Source: Lutraria lutraria
Taxonomy: Eukaryota; Mollusca; Bivalvia; Venerida; Mactridae
Direction of reading: 5' to 3'
Assembly: GCA_964023205.1 (NCBI GenBank)
Contig: OZ026842.1
Location: 36,285,501-36,349,500 of the forward strand
DNA: 64,000 bases
The notes under the pieces were generated by a model. It was given only the letters and a program-made list of their open reading frames with translations. It was not told where the DNA came from and did not search any database. Below are positions 46,315 to 59,279 of the stretch, piece after piece. A program made the translations under genes and the position numbers. Within the stretch, counting starts at the first letter, position 1; each line of letters opens with the position of its first letter.

Positions 46315-49300
46315 TCAATTTTTCTTCTTTTTCTTTTTTTGTGCCCCATCTTCCATTTTGCTTCTTTCATATTCATCCATCATTTCTCGTTTTGTCTCCG
46401 GGAGTGCGGGGCAATATTGGCTGTACTCCATAGTGTATTCACCTTTACCTTGGGTCAATGACCTTAACTCAGTAGAATAACCAAACATACTGTTTAAAGG
46501 TACCTGAAAAAGGATAGTAAAACAAGGATGTTATGATCTGATGAGAAAACTTAAATGTGATGTGTAAGCAGATTAATTACAATGTGATGCAACTGGGAGA
46601 CTTGAACCAATTTCACAATACTTGGCCTTAACTAGAAGTTGCCATACCTTGTCTTACTCATTCAAATATTTATGCACACAAAATGCATATCTTTAATTCA
46701 TTTTTTTTTGTATCATTCACAAAATAAGTAAATACAGTGCTCGGAACCATCTGTATTAAAACATTACTAGACTTGATTTGTGCCTGGAACCATCTGTATC
46801 AAAACATTACTAGACTTGATTTGTGCCTGGAACCATCTGTATTAAAACATTATTGGACTTGATTTGTGCCTGGAACCATCTGTATTAAAACATTACTAGA
46901 CTTGATTTGTGCCTGGAACCATCTGTATTAAAACATTACTAGACTTGATTTGTGCCTGGAAGCATCTGTATTAAAACATTACTAGACTTGATTTGTGCCT
47001 GGAACCATCTGTATTAAAACATTACTAGACTTGATTTGTGCCTGGAAGCACCTGTATTGAAACATTACTAGACTTGATTTGTGCCTGGAAGCATCTGTAT
47101 TAAAACATTACTAGACTTGATTTGTGCCTGGAACCATCTGTATTAAAACATTATTGGACTTGATTTGTGCCTGGAACCATCTGTATTAAAACATTACTAG
47201 ACTTGATTTGTGCCTGGAACCATCTGTATTAAAACATTACTAGACTTGATTTGTGCCTGGAACCATCTGTATTAAAACATTACTAGACTTGATTTGTGCC
47301 TGGAACCATCTGTATTAAAACATTACTAGACTTGATTTGTGCCTGGAACCATCTGTATTAAAACATTATTGGACTTGATTTGTACCTGGAACCATCTGTA
47401 TTAAAACTAGGGCTGTGGTCAAGTGGCGATCCGATCCAATATATATTATAATAACTTACTTCACAATATGCAGTGAAATATCCTTCATTTTGTTCCATTC
47501 CTTGCGTGATAGCACTGCGTTTTGTGAGAGCTGCCATTACTGTGGTCTGGAATTCTACTGGTGCATTAATTTCAACAGACATCACAGGCTCCAGTAACTG
47601 CCATTGTCCAGTCTCAAACACTGAAAATAATTTAAAGCTTTAATCTTGGATATAATACATAATAGAGGAGAACTATCAATAGTGTATTGATCATGGATGA
47701 AAGAATTGTGATACTATAGTGTAGCCCAATAAAAATGTTGATCTATTCAAATCACATTGAAAATTTAGTTAAAACAAGTCACAGGATTTCAGCAAAGGCT
47801 GAGTACAAACTCAGATGTTATATTAAATTTCTGATTTCACAATCCTACTGAACTTTGACAGTTTGTTTCAGACCTAGGAGGCCAAACTCAAATTTTATAA
47901 CCTTAGGACTGTACTATTTTGCTGAGGCCAGATGGGTAGTTGATAGTAACCAAATGGTAATGCTTGCATCATAAAATTTAGGTAAATAATTAAAGTACAA
48001 CCTCACAGAGCAACCACCTCACACATTATAATGATAGCTTATGTTGGAACTGGCTTGCTGGATTTCCTTTGTGTATTAATTTGATAATGAGACCAACATA
48101 CTATGAAGATCACTTTTCATAATTCCAACAATTCGAGGGCTCAGCGCAACACTGTCGTAACTTGTTCTTATTTCAATATGAGTTACGACACTGTTGCGTT
48201 GAACCCTTGATTACTGTTGTCTTAATAATAAGGTTTTATTGTAGTTTGAATTTGGGACTAACTTACCATCTTCCATAGCGCCTTGGGCAGCTTGCTGAAA
48301 AGCCCAATCACTAGAGTCCACTATATGATGTGCACCTGTATGAAAAGTATAAAAATGCATATTTAGAACAAGTTTTCTTGATTTCTATGGACAGGTGAAT
48401 ACTGAAGGAAAAGATGTAACTCTGTATAGATGCCTGGGTGGTCTGGTACACACAGTCACAAGAGTGCTGGGCTATTTATCTTGAGGATGTGGATTGAAGA
48501 CCAAAACTATTTTCTTACATCTGTTTTCAGAAATATTACAAATAGTGATATACTAGTACTAGCAAGCAGGTACCCTTAAAACAACTTTTCCTGAAATCTG
48601 TTCCAGTACTTGCCTTGTTCCTTGATTTCCAAAATAATACAATATTGAAAGGATCAAAAACTGAATTTCAATGTCAAAATTAGTAAGTTTATTTCACATA
48701 CCGTCTTTAAGTTTAAAAATAACTCCTGACACCTTATGTCCAGTCAGAGGACCCTTGTCACACGCACCTAGAAAACCCTACAAAATACAGGCATAATTAT
48801 ATAAACACTAGTAAATACAAAAGTAAACTTCATGACTTCATTTAATCTTAGTGAAACTATATTTTAGAAAAATATGAACGTACATGTACATAACTGTGGT
48901 GGGTCCCATTATAAGGGTGAGGTATGGTGAAAATAAAAAAAGCCAATCCAAACTTATAAAATGGTGGCTGAAATGATGTTTAATGTTTAGAGATTACGGG
49001 GCCCCTGTGGTCATGATTATAGTCCCTAATTAGTCATCACTAGCCCGTAAATTGCAGTAAGTTTGACTCCCATCTTGGACAAACTTTCACATGTGAGGTA
49101 GTTGTCTAGTTAACTTATGGCAGGTCAACCAGATTTAAGCCTCGAGTCTTCCTCTAATGTTGGTGAATTTGCCAAATGACCCTGGCTGTTGGAATAGTGT
49201 TTATCCCCAGTGAAAAAAACAACAACAACAAGTGTACATATTTTGATCAGCAATATTTCCTAAAAGGCATTGTAATGTGAAACAAACTCGTATATGAGGG

Positions 49301-52300
49301 TGAGGGAAAAGCTAGTTTATCATTTTATTAATCAATCAATAACACGTTTTACTACTAACCTTTTCTATTGAAGGTACATAAGTTTTCGGTACATTTGTTC
49401 CTACAGTCATGTCTTTGAATTCCAGTTTTGTGTTGCTTTCTACCGGCAAAGGCTGAAAATTATAACAATTTAATATTAATCTTTTTATTAAGAAGAGGAC
49501 CAACAAAATATTCTTAATGAACAAAAATTTGCCCAATTTCAAAAGCTTAATTTGACAAGATCAGAATTGCCAAAATAAATAAGAAGCATAAAGAAAATCA
49601 ACTGACGCATTATCTAATGATAAAACAAGACAGGCTGTTCAAATCTTAATCATTCTATAGTAAAATTTATACAAAATATACTTATAATGCTAAAATGACG
49701 TCACATACTACTTGTTTTACAGAGGAGTAAAATGTAACAGCTATAGTGTGTGAATGTGTATCATTTTGGGGGTTAGAATAGAAACAATGAATACATTTCT
49801 CATATTTAATCAGCTGATAAAGTATGTGTAGTTGTTTGATAGCAGAATATGATATTGCTTGATAAGTTACTACTAGGTCCTTATATATCTAACATATGAC
49901 ACAAGAGATCTAGCTAGCTAGCTTTTCAAAGATCGGTGTTCAACCCAGGTGTATGCCTACGGTCTTCATCAGCCATTATAACTGGAGGGTCGCCAAATGA
50001 CCCAAGTTGTTGGTGCAACGCTAAACTACGGAGATTTTTTTATTTTACTCACCTCAACGGTGCCAATAACTCTTCCATATTCACCACGACCTCCAGATTG
50101 TCTCTTGTGGAAATAATCAAAACTGAAAATATATGTTAATAAAAATAAAATTTTGATATCATATTGGGGTTTGTACAGTATCATTAACATTCTACATGGC
50201 AGGATATTCATAACATTTTAGTGCTTTTTATGTTGTTTAATTCTTGGAGGTTAAATGTCCCAGACAGGGTCATTTATTGACTTTTCCTGTACTTCGATGG
50301 TGAAGGAATACCTCAGGTATATACCTGAGTAGAACTACTGACCTTCCATAAGCTAGTTCTGATGGCTTCCTGGCATGTGAGGAGTCAATGATCACCAGTA
50401 AGAGACTATGACCACTCAACCAAGGCAGCCCCTTTAAGATGTTTGTAAATATTTTTGACCGACTTGTGAAATTGTTAAGTTTAAATGGCAATAATAATTG
50501 TATGTTTTCTTATATTTATTATTATAATCACAAAACAGTAAGTAAACTGAAAATATGGGGAATTAAGCAACTGAAAAACTACTCTAGTATTTTATTATTT
50601 AAAAACTGTTTTTTCCAGAGAGACATTCATGATCTATAGAAATATTTCCAAGTAGAATTCTCAGCTTTCTATCTACTGTCCAAAATGAGATGTTGATATA
50701 AAAAAATGTCTTCAACAGAATTATACACTATGTGTATATATGTCAAGAATCATTTTTCCTTGAATAAAACAAAAACAGGGTTAACATTATATGTCATTCT
50801 GCCATTTTGGGCGGGGGCATAAAAAACATTGACACCCACCCAACCAATATTTTACCCAAATCTAATAACTGGACGCTTAGACATTGGTGAAAATCTAGTC
50901 ATGACACTGACCAAAACTGTTAATTTACCCCCAACCTAATAACCAGGCTATTTAACATTGCTTAAGATCTGGTTAAGATTAACAAACCAGTTAACAAAAG
51001 CAATACTTACTCTTCTGGTTCCACAATACATTCTCTAAATGATACCTTTGGTTTCCCTAGATTTACTTTACAATTATATTCTCTTTCTAATCTCTGAAAT
51101 TATACCAAATTAAACTTAAATTAATTGATTTATCAAACAATACGTTTTTAAACAAGCTTTCATCACACCAAATGAATTCACAGGCCTGAGGTAATAAAAC
51201 TTTCACGGTCTCACTGATCAAAGTTCAATTACATTCTTCAGTATTTTAATTGAAAAGATATCCTTGTTCTGTGATTAAATACATAGTCAGATCAATAGAG
51301 CATTATTTTTTCCTATCAGTTGAAAATTACAATATATTTTCGGACAGACCTTGGAAATAAAGGCCACCAGTGGGGAAGACAAACTGCAGTCTTAATTGAC
51401 AGGTGGCTTTTATTCATAGATCATTTTGTTCTAAATAATGAATTCGAGTTTTTAAAAGAATGGCCATTATTCACAGGATGACCTCTGCTTGGAGATGACC
51501 ACAAACTGTACTATATTTCTTTACAGTCTACGCTTATAAAAAAGGCTTGATAATGAAACACTCAAGAACTGAATAAGCACCTGTACGACTTAGAAAGCAT
51601 GCTTCAGGACACACAATTTCCATAGCCATTTGTACTTGGATAAATATTTGACAATTATTTTTTTTATTTTTAAGGGGTGACTGATTTTCAAGGGGTGGGT
51701 GAAGAAATCAAAGAATTATTATTTGATTGCCTAACAAATTAATTAGAAATATTGAATGCACTCACCTGAGCATAAATATCTAAATGAAGTTCTCCCATGC
51801 CTGAAGCAATTGTTTCCTGATTGTCTTCGTCCCAACTTACTCTAAAAGTAGGATCTTCCTTCGTAAATCTTTGAATACCTAAAAATATTATAATACAAAA
51901 TTAAAGATTTACAAAAATATTTTTATTTAAACAAAAAAAAGTTCTATCAAATTAAACATAAAGGCCACTCATAGGAAAGACCAAATTGGGCCTTAATAGA
52001 CAGGTGACCATTATTCAAAGGTCATTTTGTTCTGAATAATCAATGATGGTTTTTGAAAAAACAGCCTTTATTCACAGGGTGGCCAATATTTGCAGGTGGC
52101 CACTAACACAGGTATGACAGCACACTAAAGTGCATGTTTTTTTTTCAAATCAAGATGAAATGTATAAAAAAACAACAACAGCGAATACCCACCTTTGGAA
52201 AAGTTATCTGTTGAATCTTTCTTGACTGGTTTTATGGACATTGATATCACAGGCTCTGGTACATACATTGATTCCTGAAATAGTTCAAGAACCAGTCCGT

Positions 52301-55300
52301 TATCCTGAAGTTCTACAGCATTTATTAATGCAAGTAACCGTAATGACAATAGTATATGTGCAGCCCTTTTTTATTGTATTGGGGTACAGGTATCAGATCC
52401 CTTTGACATTTAATATTTTTTTAATTAAGGGGAAATTTTTCTCTCAGTGGGAAAAAATATACTATATATATAATATATAACACATTTTTACTTCGGGAAC
52501 AGTGGAGAATACATGACCCAAAAACAGCACAAATGGCCTGATGTGATAATACAAGCATTATGGAACTCTAATTATTCTTTATCTTATCACACAATAATAC
52601 TGAAAATCTAGAAAGGAAACAATTACAAAGAGACAGTGTCTAGGGACTTCCTGTGGCTGGTGACCTTATTTGCTGTCTCCAATGGAAGGTCACTTTGGAC
52701 AGTCTTGACTGTATTTCTGTTCTAGCCTTACTAAGCTATGGTACAGCTACTAAAACTTGACTAGGGAACATTTATATGAACACAAAGGATCTGTAAGAAC
52801 AAACCATTGAGAGATTCATGTTTCCTTTCGTCACAAACGTATCACCACTGGCACATTCCATACCAAACAATGCACAGATATCTCCAGAATAAGCCTCATT
52901 AAGCTCCTGAAAACATAATCAATTCAGTCGGGTCATCACCTTACAATGCAAGCATGATGCATGAAATTTTCGTACTGGTACTTTATAAATAACAAGAGCA
53001 CCGCAATCAGTGCCAACATACATCTGTTCACCGTCTCAGTGAGACCTATCTACCAATGAAGTTTCATGTTGCTACCTCTCATTGTTTCTGAGTTATGAGC
53101 TACATTAAAGTTTTTGCACAAACACAGACTATGCAGTGATCACAATAGCTTGACATTTTGTTAAAAAACAGCCGAGAAAAATGTAATTTTTATTCGCGAG
53201 ATACTGAATAAAAAATTAAAAGTATCAGGGTTTTTAAAAGGATTGCCAAATTCTTATTTTTTTTTTTAATCACTGACCTGCATTTCATCAGCATGCATTC
53301 TGACTAGACGTGATACTTTTGTTTTTCTTCCTGTTCTTGTGTTAAATACTGTATCACCCCTATGTAGACCTCCCTGGTAAACTCTTATGTATGTCAGTTG
53401 TCCAAATTTTCCAGCCTATGGAAAAAAAATAACATTCAAATTATGAGGAAATTATTCAATACAATGATTAGGTTATGTCTGTAAATCACAAATGGTAAAA
53501 TACAAATTAAAATTCATGACACATACAATGTAGCACATATCAGAATGAAATTTTGACTAAATACAATCTACCCAAAGAAGTGGGATCTCTATGGATGAAT
53601 GGTAATGGTCTGTGACTAGCAATCACTAGCCCCTCACTGTGCTCACAAGCTGTGAGGAGGACTTGGTTCAGCCCAGGTATACACCAGGGGGGCCTTGCTC
53701 CACCATTTCACCTGAAAAGCTGCCAAATGACTGAAGGTTGTTGCAACATTGAACCACAGAGAAAAATGTAATACTAGAAGAAGTTGCTTATATCTCTAAC
53801 TGATCTGCACCAGAAGAAAGTCTGGATGACAAGGATTTCCTCATTCAAAAAGTTTGCCTGCAAAAACTTTTTATTGAAGAAAACAGGAAAATAACAATTT
53901 TGTCTATAAATGTGATTTCCGGATCTTAGTGGTCAAATTTCATGAGATTTGACTGGAATATGCAGACTACTGGGCCGACCCCTAAACAATTAAGAACTTA
54001 CTTCCAACTTGAAGGCAAGTCCAATAAATGGATGATCTGTAGATCTGTCTGAATGCATAACAATTTTTTCTTCTTCACTGAAAATGCAATAAAAATTAAG
54101 GTTAAGTATCATGACAAATTCATGACAAAAATGGACTTAATACTAGACTGACTCAGAAAACAAATTTAGAAAACCATTTAATGACATTGCTACTGTACAT
54201 TGTCCAACAATGTTAATCATGTGAAACTGAATTATTTCTTTAGCAGGAATTCGGCATCACACTAACAACCAGTGTCCTTCGGTGACTATCCCAGCATGCA
54301 CCTGGGTAGAACCATCAACCGTCTAAAAGCCAGCTGGACAGCTTCCAACTTTTATCTCAACTGTGTCTCAAACTCACAGACATCTAGTCAGAGACCATAA
54401 CTACGAGGGTCCCCTTGCCATATCAAGACCGGTCACCTCCTCTCTGAGATCAAACATGTTGAACTTAAAAATCAGGTGGTTTATTAAACATACTATAGAC
54501 ATCCAGACACTTCAGCATCTCCCTAAAAATTAGTGTCCATTTCAATGAGATGGTCATAATAAAGAAATGGTTGCTAAAATGCAATAGATATGCATTCATA
54601 CAATACTTACCCACTACTTGAGTCTAAACATGTATTATTGACTTCAGACGGGTCTGGGAGGTACCTGAGGATACCATCTAGAAGGGGCTGAACTCCCTTA
54701 TTCTTCAAAGCTGATCCCAACATCACTGGAGTGAATTCTTGCTTTAGAGTAGCACGTCTAACAGCATCCTAGTAAAGTCAATGATTCTAATTAACATTTT
54801 AAAGTAGCAAATTAACAGGATATGCACCAAACAATACAAATCAAGTACAATTTAAGAAACCTACCATAATCACTCGTGTATTATAGTATAAAATGCATGT
54901 TTTTCTGGAATGAAAATCGGGTGCATTTTATACATAGAACTCAACATAAATTTTCCGCGGCTATAAAACTTAGGAAAAAGAAATTAAGATTTAGTTCAGA
55001 GACTGTTGATGATTTTCTAAGTTAGCAAAAAAATACAAAACCTCTGAAAATCAAACTATCAGAATGCCACTAATTAACAGGATATTGCTATCCATTTAAT
55101 GCTCAATATAACTTTCACTACTTACTTGGATATCTTCTTCTGTAGGTTTTTTATCCTCCAAAAACATTTCACCCAGTATTTCATCAGCATTGGATACACA
55201 CTCTGTGTTATAGAAATGTTGATTTACAATATAAATCACTAATAAGCCTTAAATTAGGTAAAGGTATTGAACTACCACTACACATCACTCGGCAAATACC

Positions 55301-58300
55301 GCAAAAACAAACAGCAGCATGACATGGCTTATTGTAAAGATATCAGTATTCAGGGCCCTTGTTTGTGAATTCTTAAGGCTGAAAGTCAGTCCCATTCCCT
55401 TCTCCAAACAGTGTGTGTTTTCCAAAGAAATCAAGAAAAAATCCTCGTTATATGAAAATGAACAAAAAAAAAAGATCTTTGTCAAATATGTACGGTCATA
55501 ACTTAGTAGTGTAACTTGCCGGAGCCTCAGATGAACATAAAGTAACAGTAAGTTGCATGTCTTAAGGAAGAGAAAACATGTAGCACAACTTTAATTCAGC
55601 TGAGTTTCAAATAGTGCTTGACTTATTTCTTCAGATTCTTCAGTAGCCACTGGTTTTATTTTTATTTCTATATTAGAGATATTCAGACAATATTAGGTAT
55701 ATCCGTTAAAAATTAAACTTACCAACAAGTTCCTGTCTTTTCTTAGCACTAACATCTAGCAAATGTCCAGGAATCTCCCCATCAACAACGTTAGTTCCAA
55801 AAGGATCTTCAAAGAAGACTGCTTTCATTCTTATCAAGTCAATAATACCCTCTAAATTATCCTCGAGACCAATAGGTAAATGTAACAGAGCAGCGTTATG
55901 ATTCAACTTTGACCTTAACTGTTCAAGCACACGGAATGGATTAGCTCCGCCTCTGTCTAATTTGTTCACAAATGCTATACAAGGCACATTGTATCTTTTC
56001 ATTTGTCTGTTTACAGTTAAAGTCTGACTCTGTACTCCACCCACGGCACACAACACAAGAATAGCACCGTCCAATACTCTTAAAGCACGTTCAACTTCCA
56101 CAGTGAAATCAACATGACCTGAAAGCAATTCATTATATTGTAAGATTTGATTCTTTGTTACACATGTACACAGGATACCTTCACATTTTGCAAGCAAACA
56201 AGTCTTAGATTAAGATATATTATAACAAGAGTGCCTCAAAAGGTGCCAATGCTAATCTGTTTACCGCCTAAGTGAGATCAATCCACCAATAAAGTTTCAT
56301 GTTGCTACCTTATCAAGGTTTCCGAGTTATGAGCTACATTAAAGTCTTCGAAAACAGACAAGCTAAAATCAGCCTAAGCTAATAATAATTCTGAGTCAGC
56401 AAAATGTCACAAAAAACTTTTTTAAGCACTGGACATTCGGTCTGGACAAATGCAAACTTTACTGGACCCAATGAACCTTTAGTGGACCAAAATGAGTACA
56501 AACAAAATTTCTTATGATTTGGCTAAAACTATATTTTTTGAGTTATTTAAATATTTCATTTTTGTTCTGAAACATGGTAAAATTATCACTGAAAAATTTA
56601 CTGGACCTTTGGACCACTGACCTTTTCAAATTTACTGGACCGATGGCCATTTTGGTGGACTCGGTCCAAGGTCCGGTGCTAAATTTGAAGACTGAGTCTG
56701 ATAGTAAATTTGACTGTTTGGTACAAATTCTCAACAGTCATAAGTTTTATATAATTTAATATATTATATACAATGTAAGTGATGGATGATTGAAACCTAC
56801 CAGGTGTGTCAATGATGTTTACATTAGTGTCATTCCACTTAACATAAGTGGCAGCTGACTGAATGGTTATACCACGTTGTCTTTCTAATTCCATAAAATC
56901 CATCTTAGCCCCAACTTGATCTCTTCCTTTAACCTTGTGAAAAAAAATATAAGTATTTGAATAGTAAATATATTATTTTCAAGAGAAAAGGGACTTAACT
57001 CAAGATTAAAATAAACATAAAGGAATGTATTATGTAATATCTAAGATATACAATAATGAAATTTGTACAATTTCAGAAAAAAAATATGTGATAGAAAAAG
57101 TAAGCTAGGATTACTAATCAGGGCCCTCATTTGACGTTTTTTGTTTTTTTTTGCTTAAATGATTCATATTAAGTTATTAACCTTTGATTAATAGTATATT
57201 AATGTATGTTGTATATTTAAATACAGCCATTTTAAGCTTAAAAGGCTTATTGCAGGGTTACACGGCAGTTGAAAAAGATCCCCTGAAATTCCCCTTTTTC
57301 CTCAAAATGACGCAAAATTCCCCTACCTGAGGGCCCCGGGCCCCTTCCCCTAAAGTGCAGCTAGGGCCCTGATTACATATAATAATGTACTATCAAAAAT
57401 CTATCATTTGGTACAAAGATACAAAAGAATACCATTCCATTATGGAAATTTTGCAGAATGGCCTAGAAACATAATATGGGACAAAGTTTGAAAGGGAACT
57501 CCCATGAAAGGCCTACTACACGTTAAAATATTACAAGCCAAATATGTTAAGGTGCAAAAAAAACGCTGACAAAAATCCCTGTTCATATGAGAGAGCCATC
57601 GAACATTTTATCTATACCTCATGCATCTCGTCCACCCGTCCTGTGTAGAACAATAGTCTCTCTGTAAGAGTTGTCTTTCCTGAATCAATGTGGGCTGATA
57701 TTCCAATATTTCGTATTCTTTTGACATCTTTTATAACTTCCTAAAAGAAAAAATAATCCATTCAGGAGAGTGTTGCAATATACCACAGGATCAACACTGA
57801 CCCATGGATGGCAACAAAATTTTCATCAAATGCAATAGTAAATTTGATCAACAGCATTAGGTAGCTAGAGTCTTCCTTAAATTACAAATTTCAAGAATGC
57901 CATTTTCAGACATTCTAAGGGTCAATTGAGTGTCCTGAGGACTGAAAATCTAATTATCAGAATTATCATGATGTTCAGATAATGATAATATTCATGAGAC
58001 TTTAAGATAATAAGAAAATAATTATGCTTATTTTGGACTTAATAATAAGTAACATGCACACAAATAAATTAATGAACTACTTACTCCAACTTTCTTTGCC
58101 GAGTAAAGACCAGTTTGACAGTGAAATTTCTGAAAAGTAAAAAGGGATGTACCAATTAGAGAATAAATAATCAGAAAATGAAATATTGTTTATAAAACTA
58201 CCACACTGAATCTATCTACTATATAATCTAGCCACTAACATCAAAATTATAGAAAGGTGTAATTATCGGTCAAAAGTGTTAATTTGTTTGGTTGTCTGGA

Positions 58301-59098
58301 ATTTGTTGTGTTTTTTAACATATTAGTATAAAAAGGGTAATGTTACGAGTCATTGTATCATTTACATTGTTACAATGGATGATAACGCTTCTCAGTACAT
58401 GTGCTTGTCATGTTTTAAGATATTGAGAGATCGTCATCATATATATATTTCGCAAACAGGACACCTCATAATAATAAAAATAATAAAGACATACTCCACT
58501 TTATCTGATTCTCGCCATACGGTTGATCAAAATAGTTCATCATTAATATCATTATTTATCACCAAATATGTATACTTGCGTTGATTTTGTTTGTTTAAAT
58601 TTTCAAAAAATGCAAATGTATGTTAATTGTATGTATTGAAAAGTATGTGTATATTATGTTTTTCTATATGTGGCCATGGTTATGGACGCTAGATTCCTCA
58701 TCCCATTCTGCTGCACTGACACTATGAAACTCTCCTTCGTTCCTTCTGCTGTGGAACCAGCTACCCCAGTACCAGGACTTCAAGGGGGGACTTGAAAGGG
58801 GGGGGGGGGTGTAATTGCTTCTGTCTTTTATTTATTTTTTATCCTTCAATCTTGCACATTTGGATACCGCACATCACCTTGTGCCAAGATAGCTCAGAGG
58901 GATATGGTACAGAATTTGGAAGAATAAGATAAACTTGGACCGGGCCAGGGGGTCTGACCGGGTCTGATTTGTTTTACATAACTTGTAAGTCCAAGATAAA
59001 CGCAAAACTCAATGAAAAACAAACGACTATCAACTTACCCGAGACAAAAATGACGTTCCATGTCGAAAAAGACATGTTGATTGTAAAATTAACCGCAT
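46315..59098 (-). CDS. GFM1: Mitochondrial elongation factor G1, 19 exons
   Basis: GTPase that drives tRNA-mRNA translocation on mitochondrial ribosomes. Exons in order: 59098-59039, 58129-58085, 57740-57618, 56933-56801, 56118-55723, 55202-55126, 54768-54611, 54077-54002, 53415-53278, 52906-52805, 52274-52193, 51878-51766, 51093-51011, 50122-50053, 49452-49360, 48777-48702, 48335-48267, 47620-47460, 46503-46315. Introns are GT-AG, phases close, and the product is 747 residues (human 751). The first 35 residues have Arg, Lys, Ser and hydrophobic residues and no acidic ones, as in a mitochondrial targeting peptide. G1 AHIDSGKT (51-58), switch I RGITI (96-100), G3 DTPGH (118-122), G4 NKLD (172-175) and G5 GSALKNKG (296-303) are intact. 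Domain II begins near the FGQLTY segment; domains III-V follow in human order, with [12 protein letters not shown] and [12 protein letters not shown]. The tail is a Lys-rich run before Asn and stop. The conserved [10 protein letters not shown] and the full G1 fit point to GFM1 rather than GFM2. Confidence 0.97.
46743..47407. repeat. 43-bp tandem array, 15 full copies (GFM1 intron 18)
   Basis: The unit starts GGAACCATCTGTATTAAAAC and ends GACTTGATTTGTGCCT. Copies begin every 43 bases from 46743 to 47345, with a partial one from 47388. Copies 3, 10 and 15 share ATTATTGGAC in place of ATTACTAGAC. The array starts about 50 bases inside the intron after the exon 18 donor. Confidence 0.97.
49015..49205. 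repeat. SINE-like family copy (GFM1 intron 15)
   Basis: Shares TTATGGCAGGTCAACC and a tail TGCCAAATGACCCTGGCTG with copies at 37080-37250 and 27840-27960. Confidence 0.6.
49920..50035. repeat. SINE-like family fragment (GFM1 intron 14)
   Basis: Has GTGTTCAACCCAGGTGTATGC and GTCGCCAAATGACCC before a GTTGGTGCAACGCTAAAC tail. Same family as 53595-53765. Confidence 0.6.
50250..50445. repeat. SINE-like repeat (GFM1 intron 13)
   Basis: Contains TACCTGAGTAGAACTACTGACC, CATAAGCTAG and a tRNA-like end GACCACTCAACCAAGGCAGC. Related to the elements at 4240-4575 and 54240-54430. Confidence 0.5.
51344..51512 (-). mobile_element. CAGTCAAACC-family MITE, decayed copy (GFM1 intron 12)
   Basis: On the - strand it reads from ACAGTTTGTGGTCATC, through GTGAATAATGGCCATTC and TTATTTAGAACAAAATG, to GGTGGCCTTTATTTCC. 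The interior is well preserved; the ends have diverged. Confidence 0.6.
51955..52120 (-). mobile_element. CAGTCAAACC-family MITE (GFM1 intron 11)
   Basis: On the - strand it starts GTCATACCTGTGTTAGTGG and carries CAGAACAAAATGACC and GTGAATAAAGGC. The right end has diverged. Confidence 0.65.
52995..53175 (-). repeat. Interspersed repeat of the 31313 family (GFM1 intron 9)
   Basis: Reverse-strand copy, with GAGTTATGAGCTACATTAAAG and GAAGTTTCATGTTGCTACC on the + strand. Confidence 0.75.
53595..53765. repeat. SINE-like family copy (GFM1 intron 8)
   Basis: Contains CTTGGTTCAGCCCAGG (B-box-like), TACACCAGGGGGGCC and GCTGCCAAATGACTGAAGG before a GTTGCAACATTGAACC tail. Confidence 0.6.
54240..54430. 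repeat. SINE-like repeat (GFM1 intron 7)
   Basis: Contains GCACCTGGGTAGAACC, AAAAGCCAGCTGGACAGC and AGAGACCATAACTACGAGGG. Related to 4240-4575 and 50250-50445. Confidence 0.5.
56225..56375 (-). repeat. Interspersed repeat of the 31313 family (GFM1 intron 4)
   Basis: Reverse-strand copy, with AAGTTTCATGTTGCTACC and GAGTTATGAGCTACATTAAAG. Confidence 0.75.
57120..57372. mobile_element. hAT-like MITE with CAGGGCCCT ends (GFM1 intron 3)
   Basis: CAGGGCCCTCATTTG at one side and GCTAGGGCCCTG at the other form short inverted ends. The right half is rich in TTCCCC motifs, as is 18238-18415. Similar ATTAC motifs flank both sides, but no exact target duplication was seen. Confidence 0.55.
58690..58940 (+). 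mobile_element. LINE 3' end fragment
   Basis: The frame [17 protein letters not shown] (about 58745-58800) has the WNxLP motif found near the C-terminus of many CR1/jockey-like LINE ORF2 proteins. The start of that segment is frameshifted. A G run (58797-58810) and an untranslated tail follow. It lies in GFM1 intron 1, opposite to the gene. Confidence 0.55.
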
Positions 59099-59279
59099 AT
59101 TCTTTTTGTTAACTCAATATTTACATTTATGTCAAACTGAAAGTCAATGAAAACGTGAAAACACATTGAAGGTGATCACTTAGACGCTTGCATAATTTTG
59201 TCAGAGGTGTTCCGGATGGGAATGTGTATTCCGCGGGGAATGGGTATTCGCCGGCCATTAAGAGAAAAAGAAACGATTT

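Noticed and set aside
46743..47407. 43-bp array as a possible CRISPR array
   Set aside because: The repeats are directly adjacent without unique spacers, in an animal intron.
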